A stretch of DNA of 26,044 bases from Actinomycetota bacterium. Lineage in GTDB: Bacteria; Actinomycetota; Thermoleophilia; Gaiellales; Gaiellaceae. Location: assembly GCA_013813345.1 (NCBI GenBank), contig JACCRW010000142.1, positions 1-26,044 on the forward strand. Reading direction: 5' to 3'. Below the pieces are notes generated by a model. The model had not been told where the DNA came from and did not search any database. It saw nothing but the letters and a program-made list of their open reading frames with translations. A program made the position numbers and the translations under genes. The first letter of the stretch is position 1. Each line of letters opens with the position of its first letter. This document shows positions 21,466-26,044 of the stretch, in pieces.

Positions 21466-23793
21466 ATGCCCACGCGCGACTATCGGCAGAAGCGCGATCC
21501 GGCGAGGACCCCAGAGCCGTTCGAGGGTGATTCCGGCGCCTCGACCGACGGGGCCCCGATCTTCGTCGTCCAGCGCCACGACGCATCCCGGCTCCACTAC
21601 GACTTCCGGCTCGAGCGGGAGGGAGCGCTCGCGAGCTGGGCTGTGCCGAAGGGCGTTCCGCTCGAGCCTGGCACCCAGCATCTCGCCGTTCACGTCGAGG
21701 ATCACCCGCTCGAGTACGGAAGCTTCGAGGGGGAGATCCCGAAGGGCAACTACGGCGCCGGCACAGTCGAGATCTGGGATCGCGGCACCTACGAGCTCGT
21801 GGAGGAGAAGCGCGACGGCGGTCTGACCGTGCGGCTCCACGGCGAGCGGCTGGAGGGCCTCTGGACGCTCGTGCCGGCGAAGCTCTCCGGCGACGAGAAG
21901 AACTGGCTGCTCGTCAAGAAGAAGGAGGACGCCGCCACGGCGAAGCGGCGCGAGTACACGCCCATGCTCGCGACCCTCGCGACCGAGGTGCCGTCCGGCG
22001 AGGGCTGGCTCTTCGAGGTCAAATGGGACGGCTATCGCGCGCTCGCGACGATGCGGGGCGGCGCGGTCGACCTGCGCAGCCGGAACGGCAACGCGCTCGG
22101 CGAGCGGTTCCCCACGGTCGTCAGAGCGCTCGAGCGCAGCCTCCGCACTCCCGATTGCGTGCTCGACGGCGAGGTCGTGGCCGTCGGCTCCGACGGACGG
22201 GCCACCTTCTCGGCGATGCAGCAGGGGAAGGAGGGCACGGTCTACCTCTACGTCGCCTTTGACGTGCTCGAGGTCGAGGGGGAGCCGCTCCTCGAATTGC
22301 CGCTCGTCGAGCGCCGGGAGCAGCTCGCCTCGGTCGTCGACCTCCGCCGCGGGGGCGTCCAGATCTCGGACGCCTTCGACGACGGCGAGCTGCTCTTCCA
22401 GGCGGCCCAGGAGCAGCACTTCGAGGGGATCATCGCGAAGCGCGCCGATTCTCCCTACGAGCCGGGCCGGCGCTCGCGGGCCTGGCTCAAGATCAAGACT
22501 CACGGCCGCCAGGAGTTCGTGATCGCGGGCTACACGAAGGGCCAGGGGCGGCGCACGGGACGCTTCGGCTCGCTGCTCCTCGCGGTCAGGGAGGAGGGCG
22601 GACTTCGCTACGTGGGGAACGTCGGGACGGGCTTCGACGACGGCGAGATCGAGAAGCTGCAGGCGCTGCTGCGGCCGCTCGAGCGCCCGACCACGCCGTT
22701 CGAGGAGGCGCCGAAGCTCGCCAAGGTACGGAAGGCAGACATCGTCTGGGTCGAGCCCGAGCTCGTCTGCGAGGTCGAGTTCGCCGAGTGGACGCACGAC
22801 GGGCGGCTCCGCGCGCCGTCCTACCAGGGGCTGCGCGAGGACAAGCGGCCGGAGGAGGTGCACCGCGAGCGGGAGGCGATCGGGCCAGAGGTCAAGCGCG
22901 GTCGCCGCGTGCTCAAGCTCTCGAACCTCGACAAGCCTTTCTGGCCCGAGGAGGGAATCACGAAGGGCGATCTCCTCTCCTACTATCGCGACGTCGCACC
23001 GGTTCTCGTCCCGCATCTGCGCGAGCGGCCGTTCACGATGAAGCGCTATCCCGACGGCTGGAACGGCAAGTTCTTCTTCCAGAAGGATGCGCCGAAGCAC
23101 ATGCCGGACTGGATCCCGACGCGGTGCTTCGAGGTGTCCACGCGCGAGTCGCCGCGCACGCGTCGCGAGATCGACTTCGCGCTCGTCAACGACGAGCTGG
23201 CCCTGCTCTGGATGGTCAACATGGGCTGTATCGACATGAACACGTGGTATTCGCGCGTGGACAAGCCCTCGCGTCCCGACTTCGTGCTCTTCGACCTCGA
23301 TCCCTCACCGGACGTCGGCTTCGCGGAGGCGGTCGAGGTGGCGCTCCTCGTCAAGGAGGTTCTCGACCTCGTCGGGCTCGTCTCATTCCCCAAGACGAGC
23401 GGCTCGGAGGGGATCCACGTTCTCGTCCCCATCGACCGGCGGCATACCTTCGACCAGACACGCGAGTTCTCGGAGATCGTCGCTGGCGCAATCGCCCGCG
23501 CCCACCCGCGGCTCGCGACGACCGAGTGGACGAAGGCGAAGCGCAGGGGCGTCCTGATCGACTCGAACCAGAACGGGGAGGGCAAGACGATCGCCTCGGT
23601 CTACTCGGTGCGGCCGAAGCCGGGCGCGCCTGTCTCGACGCCGCTGCGCTGGGAGGAGCTGAACGCGTCGCTCGATCCGGCAGCGTTCACGATGGAGGCC
23701 GTGCTGGAGCGGGTCGCGCGCGAGGGCGACCTCTTCGAGGGCGTCCTGACGACCCGGCAGTCGCTTGGTGCCGCGTTGCGATCTCTGCGTTAG
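21466..23793 (+). CDS. ligD: ATP-dependent DNA ligase LigD (phosphoesterase-ligase-polymerase)
   Basis: This multidomain enzyme of about 775 residues serves bacterial non-homologous end joining, cleaning, filling and sealing double-strand breaks with Ku. The 3'-phosphoesterase domain comes first (about 1-160), with SRLHYDFRLE (His44, Asp46) and PKGNYGAGTVEIWD. The ATP-dependent ligase core follows (about 163-475), with adenylated Lys186 in EVKWDGYRA, LDGEVVA, EGIIAKR and RAWLKIK. The primase-polymerase domain is last (about 485-775), with the metal aspartates of FDLDPSPD (Asp610, Asp612), GSEGIHVLVP and YSVRPKPGAPVSTPL. The order PE-LIG-POL matches Pseudomonas LigD rather than mycobacterial POL-PE-LIG. 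ATG 21466 begins the family N-terminus (RDYRQKRDPARTPEP); an in-frame GTG at 21406 would add 20 residues. No ku gene is in the window. The stop overlaps that of the convergent gene. Confidence 0.93.
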   Translation: MPTRDYRQKRDPARTPEPFEGDSGASTDGAPIFVVQRHDASRLHYDFRLEREGALASWAVPKGVPLEPGTQHLAVHVEDHPLEYGSFEGEIPKGNYGAGTVEIWDRGTYELVEEKRDGGLTVRLHGERLEGLWTLVPAKLSGDEKNWLLVKKKEDAATAKRREYTPMLATLATEVPSGEGWLFEVKWDGYRALATMRGGAVDLRSRNGNALGERFPTVVRALERSLRTPDCVLDGEVVAVGSDGRATFSAMQQGKEGTVYLYVAFDVLEVEGEPLLELPLVERREQLASVVDLRRGGVQISDAFDDGELLFQAAQEQHFEGIIAKRADSPYEPGRRSRAWLKIKTHGRQEFVIAGYTKGQGRRTGRFGSLLLAVREEGGLRYVGNVGTGFDDGEIEKLQALLRPLERPTTPFEEAPKLAKVRKADIVWVEPELVCEVEFAEWTHDGRLRAPSYQGLREDKRPEEVHREREAIGPEVKRGRRVLKLSNLDKPFWPEEGITKGDLLSYYRDVAPVLVPHLRERPFTMKRYPDGWNGKFFFQKDAPKHMPDWIPTRCFEVSTRESPRTRREIDFALVNDELALLWMVNMGCIDMNTWYSRVDKPSRPDFVLFDLDPSPDVGFAEAVEVALLVKEVLDLVGLVSFPKTSGSEGIHVLVPIDRRHTFDQTREFSEIVAGAIARAHPRLATTEWTKAKRRGVLIDSNQNGEGKTIASVYSVRPKPGAPVSTPLRWEELNASLDPAAFTMEAVLERVAREGDLFEGVLTTRQSLGAALRSLR

Positions 23794-24570
23794 CCGGCGA
23801 GCTTGGCCGGGTGGAGCTCCTCGGCACCGTGACGCCGCCGCACCAGCGCGCGGACGCCGAGGGACACGATCCCGCCGGCGAGCGCCGCGATCGCTCCTTC
23901 GGCAACAACCTGCTTGAAGACGTCCCAGGAGAACCCAGCCGAAACGACCCATGCACATGGGCCGGGATTGAGCGAGAGCTGGTCGATGCAGCCGCCGGCC
24001 GCGGGCCCGCCGGCGATTCCGAGCCAGCCGGGGGAGCCTGCGACGAGGCCGCCCCGAGCGCGCCAAACGAGCCCCCGCGCCACGCCCCGACCGCTCCGGC
24101 TGCGAGTTGCACGAGGATGGCGAGCGCGACGAGAGCGGCGTAGAACGACAGGACAGCGGCGTCCGTCGCCCGCGTCTCCGCGCTGACGCCGTTGTGGACA
24201 CTGAATCGAATCACGACGACGAGGGCGAGAAAGACAGCCCCGGCGGTAGCGCCGATCACGAGCGGCTGGAACGGACGGACGCTCAGCCGCGGCGTGTGCA
24301 GCTCGCCCGGGGGCTCGAGGAATGCCCAGGGCGCATCGACCGGCCGCCGCCGGACGAGCATCGCTGCGAACGGGAAGAGGCACAGCAACGCGAGCACCGG
24401 GACGAGATACGGCTTGTGGACGATGATCAGCAACTCGGGGTCCATCACGAACTGCCAGACGCGGAGCGGGACGGCCCAGACCTCGGCGTACTGCAACTCC
24501 GTCAGCAGCCGCGAGAAGGCGAGCGACTCCCGCGAGCCGCGGACGCGCGCAAGGGGTCGAAGTCAAGCAC
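23790..24570 (-). pseudogene. Membrane protein gene split over three frames by two apparent base losses
   Basis: Coding character moves through three minus-strand frames. The first runs from GTG 24570, sharing one base with the ndh stop (TAGTG) behind a GGAG, to about 24540. The second runs to about 24070 and encodes QYAEVWAVPLRVWQF, a membrane helix at YLVPVLALLCLFPFAAML, another at PLVIGATAGAVFLALVVVI, and a third at AALVALAILVQLAAGAVG. The third runs to the TAA at 23792-23790 and encodes GWLGIAGGPAAGG, SWDVFKQVV and a last helix AIAALAGGIVSLGVRAL. Each switch can be repaired by one extra G in a G-run (GGG near 24540; GGGGG near 24070), giving one protein of about 260 residues with four or five membrane segments. 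The family is not recognised. It may be a true pseudogene or carry sequencing errors. Confidence 0.6.
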
Positions 24571-25844
24571 TACTCCGCGTCCGAGTCTCCGAGCCGATGC
24601 GGATGCCCGAGCATCGAGAGCTCGGCGATGTCCCGGCGAAAGAAGAGCGAGGTCGTCCAGTCCGCGACGACGCGGAGCTTCCGCGAGACGAGCGGGAGCT
24701 GCAGGAGGTGGTAGCTGCGGGCGACGAACCAGCCGGGGAAGCCGCGGAAGCGGAGTCCGAGGACGTCGGCGACACCCCGGTAGCGCCCGAGCGTCGCCAC
24801 CTGGCCGAGCATCCGATAGCCATAGGGCTCGAGGTCGCCCTGGAGGTTCTTCGCGAGCCGGCGGGCCTGACGGAGGGCGTGCTGGCACGTGGGCGGGTCG
24901 ACGTGCGCCGGCGTGCGCGTGTTCGGGACGGCGGCTGCGTCGCCGAGCGCCCAGACGCGCTCACGGCCGCGCACCCGCAGGAGCTCGTCGACGACGACTC
25001 GCCCGCGCTCGTCGAGCGGGAGTCCGAGCTCTCCGAGCAGCGGATGCGCTTTCACCCCGGCAGTCCAGACGAGGGTGCGGGTCGGGATGCGGACGCCGTT
25101 CGAGAGCACGGCCTCGCGTGGGCCGAGCGATTCGAGCGTCGTCCCGACGTGGATCTCGACCCCGCGGCGCGCCAGCTCGCGGGCGGCGTAGTCGCCGAGC
25201 CGGGTCGGGATCTCGGGCAGGATCTTCGGCGCTGCGTCGACGAGCACCCACCGCTGCGGCGTGGTGGCGAGGCCTGGGTAGTAGCGGAGCGCGTCGGCGA
25301 CGAGGTCCGAGAGCTCCGCAAGAGCCTCGACGCCCGCGTAGCCCGCCCCGACGAAGACGAAGGTGAGATGGCTCTCCGCCTCGACGTCGTCGAGCTCGGC
25401 GGCGGCGGCCTCGAGCTCGCGGAGGACGCGATTGCGGAGCTGGATCGCGTCGGCGAGATCCTTGAAACCGAGCGCGTGCTCGGCGAGCCCAGGCACGGGA
25501 AAGGTTCGAGCCACGGAGCCGAGCGCGAGCACGAGGTGCTCGTACTCGAGCTCGAACGGCCCTGCGTCCTCGGTCTCGACCTCGACGAGCCGCTGCGCCT
25601 CGTCGAGTCCGCGGACGCGCCCGAGCAGCAGCTCGGCGTGCGGACACATCTGGCGCAGGGGCACCACGACGTGGCGGGGCTCGAGCGTCCCCGACGCCGC
25701 CTCCGGGAGGATCGGCGTGTAGAGCATGAAGTTCTCCGGGCTGACGATCGTCGCCCCTGCCCTGCCGAGAAGGCGCGCGACGTAGCCGCCCGCGAAGCCG
25801 CCGCCGGCAATTAATACGCCGCCCCTCGCCTGCCGGCTCCTCAA
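24570..25844 (-). CDS. ndh: Type II NADH:quinone oxidoreductase-like FAD protein
   Basis: This 424-residue membrane-associated flavoprotein is predicted to pass electrons from NADH to the quinone pool without proton pumping. The FAD-binding dinucleotide fold is at residues 14-19 (GGGFAG), followed by MLYTPILPEAASGTLEPRHVVVPLR, typical of NDH-2. The second fold binding NAD(H) is at 166-171 (GAGYAGVE). VWTAGVKAHP and WALGDAAAVPN (about residue 310) complete the flavin site, and a C-terminal amphipathic region (GWFVARSYHLLQLPL) fits membrane attachment. The TTG start at 25844 overlaps the upstream VOC stop (TTGA); no better start exists before the FAD motif. Homologous oxidoreductases with other acceptors cannot be excluded. 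The stop is coupled to the broken membrane gene downstream. Confidence 0.9.
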   Translation of the reverse strand: MRSRQARGGVLIAGGGFAGGYVARLLGRAGATIVSPENFMLYTPILPEAASGTLEPRHVVVPLRQMCPHAELLLGRVRGLDEAQRLVEVETEDAGPFELEYEHLVLALGSVARTFPVPGLAEHALGFKDLADAIQLRNRVLRELEAAAAELDDVEAESHLTFVFVGAGYAGVEALAELSDLVADALRYYPGLATTPQRWVLVDAAPKILPEIPTRLGDYAARELARRGVEIHVGTTLESLGPREAVLSNGVRIPTRTLVWTAGVKAHPLLGELGLPLDERGRVVVDELLRVRGRERVWALGDAAAVPNTRTPAHVDPPTCQHALRQARRLAKNLQGDLEPYGYRMLGQVATLGRYRGVADVLGLRFRGFPGWFVARSYHLLQLPLVSRKLRVVADWTTSLFFRRDIAELSMLGHPHRLGDSDAE

Positions 25845-26044
25845 GCGAGGCTGACCGAGCCGTCGTCCGCGAGCTGCCAGCCCTGGTTGTGCGCGACCTC
25901 CCAGGCATGGCCGTCGGGATCGGCGAAGACGCCCGAATAGCCGCCCCAGAAGGTGGCCGCGCCCGGTCGCCTGACCTCCGCGCCGGCGGCCTCAGCCTCG
26001 GCGAGGACGGCGTCGACCTCGGCGGGCGAGCGGACGTTGTGGGC
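25841..26044 (-). CDS. VOC/glyoxalase-like protein, C-terminal 67 residues (5' end outside window)
   Basis: The minus-strand frame is open from the window edge to TGA 25843-25841. The visible part contains HNVRSPAEVDAVLAEAEAAGAEV, then ATFWGGYSGVFADPDGHAWEVAHN, the C-terminal half of a VOC (glyoxalase/bleomycin-resistance/dioxygenase) fold. The glutamate of WEVAHN aligns with the usual metal ligand, and FADPDGHAWE is the typical end of the domain. Function within the superfamily cannot be assigned from a fragment. Its stop overlaps the ndh TTG by four bases, so the two genes are probably cotranscribed. Confidence 0.82.
   Translation of the reverse strand, partial: AHNVRSPAEVDAVLAEAEAAGAEVRRPGAATFWGGYSGVFADPDGHAWEVAHNQGWQLADDGSVSLA

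Noticed and set aside
24192..25814. 540-codon plus-strand frame opposite ndh
   Set aside because: The minus strand encodes a complete FAD/NAD oxidoreductase; the plus-strand product lacks family features.
1..26044. CRISPR arrays, tRNA/rRNA genes, insertion sequences or prophage genes
   Set aside because: No repeat-spacer pattern, cloverleaf-like intergenic sequence, transposase or phage motifs were seen. Almost all sequence is accounted for by genes.

Overview
The window is a GC-rich, densely packed bacterial chromosome segment. Codon third positions are strongly G/C-biased, GTG and TTG starts are frequent, and genes often overlap by 1-4 bases. The gene content (stand-alone type II fatty-acid genes, a BTAD/SARP-type regulator, tandem two-domain GNATs, LigD) fits a high-GC actinobacterium, perhaps a deep-branching one such as Thermoleophilia. 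That placement is an inference from gene style, not from a phylogenetic marker. No rRNA, tRNA, CRISPR array, insertion sequence or phage gene was recognised, and no gene-free stretch exceeds about 175 bases.

Layout. 1-2288: the 3' part of gyrA and a small MerR-type regulator. 2285-4399 (minus): a slipin/NfeD membrane-protein pair. 4503-11592 (plus): a secreted amidase with SPNxDG repeats, then a tight run of ECF-like sigma factor, fabZ, fabH, fabD, fabG and fabF. acpP is missing from its usual place between fabG and fabF. The run ends at a hairpin that overlaps the fabF stop codon. 11638-12833 (minus): a secreted allene-oxide-cyclase-like barrel protein and a cupin. These are transcribed divergently from a large AfsR/SARP-like regulator (12939-15746). 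The gap between them holds three copies of a hexamer at exactly 11-base spacing, the arrangement SARP activators recognise.

15760-21290: a phosphinothricin-type acetyltransferase (minus) diverges from an apparent operon of HAD hydrolase, two paralogous double-GNAT proteins, a zinc-ribbon/arginase-fold protein and accD-accA. The arginase-fold protein lacks two key active-site histidines. Together, fabZHDGF and accDA cover malonyl-CoA formation and most of the elongation cycle, but about 8 kb of regulatory and accessory genes separates them. 21291-21465 is non-coding, with DnaA-box-like 9-mers, an 11-base-spaced repeat and a strong hairpin. 21466-23793: a three-domain LigD DNA-repair ligase in the order PE-LIG-POL. 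23790-26044 (minus): a membrane-protein gene broken by two apparent single-base losses, a type II NADH dehydrogenase, and the C-terminal end of a VOC/glyoxalase-like protein.

The observations most worth following up are the SARP-type operator, the Cys-rich arginase-like protein in a GNAT/acetyl-CoA-carboxylase operon, the overlapping divergent -10 elements at 16242-16251, and the doubly frameshifted membrane gene.
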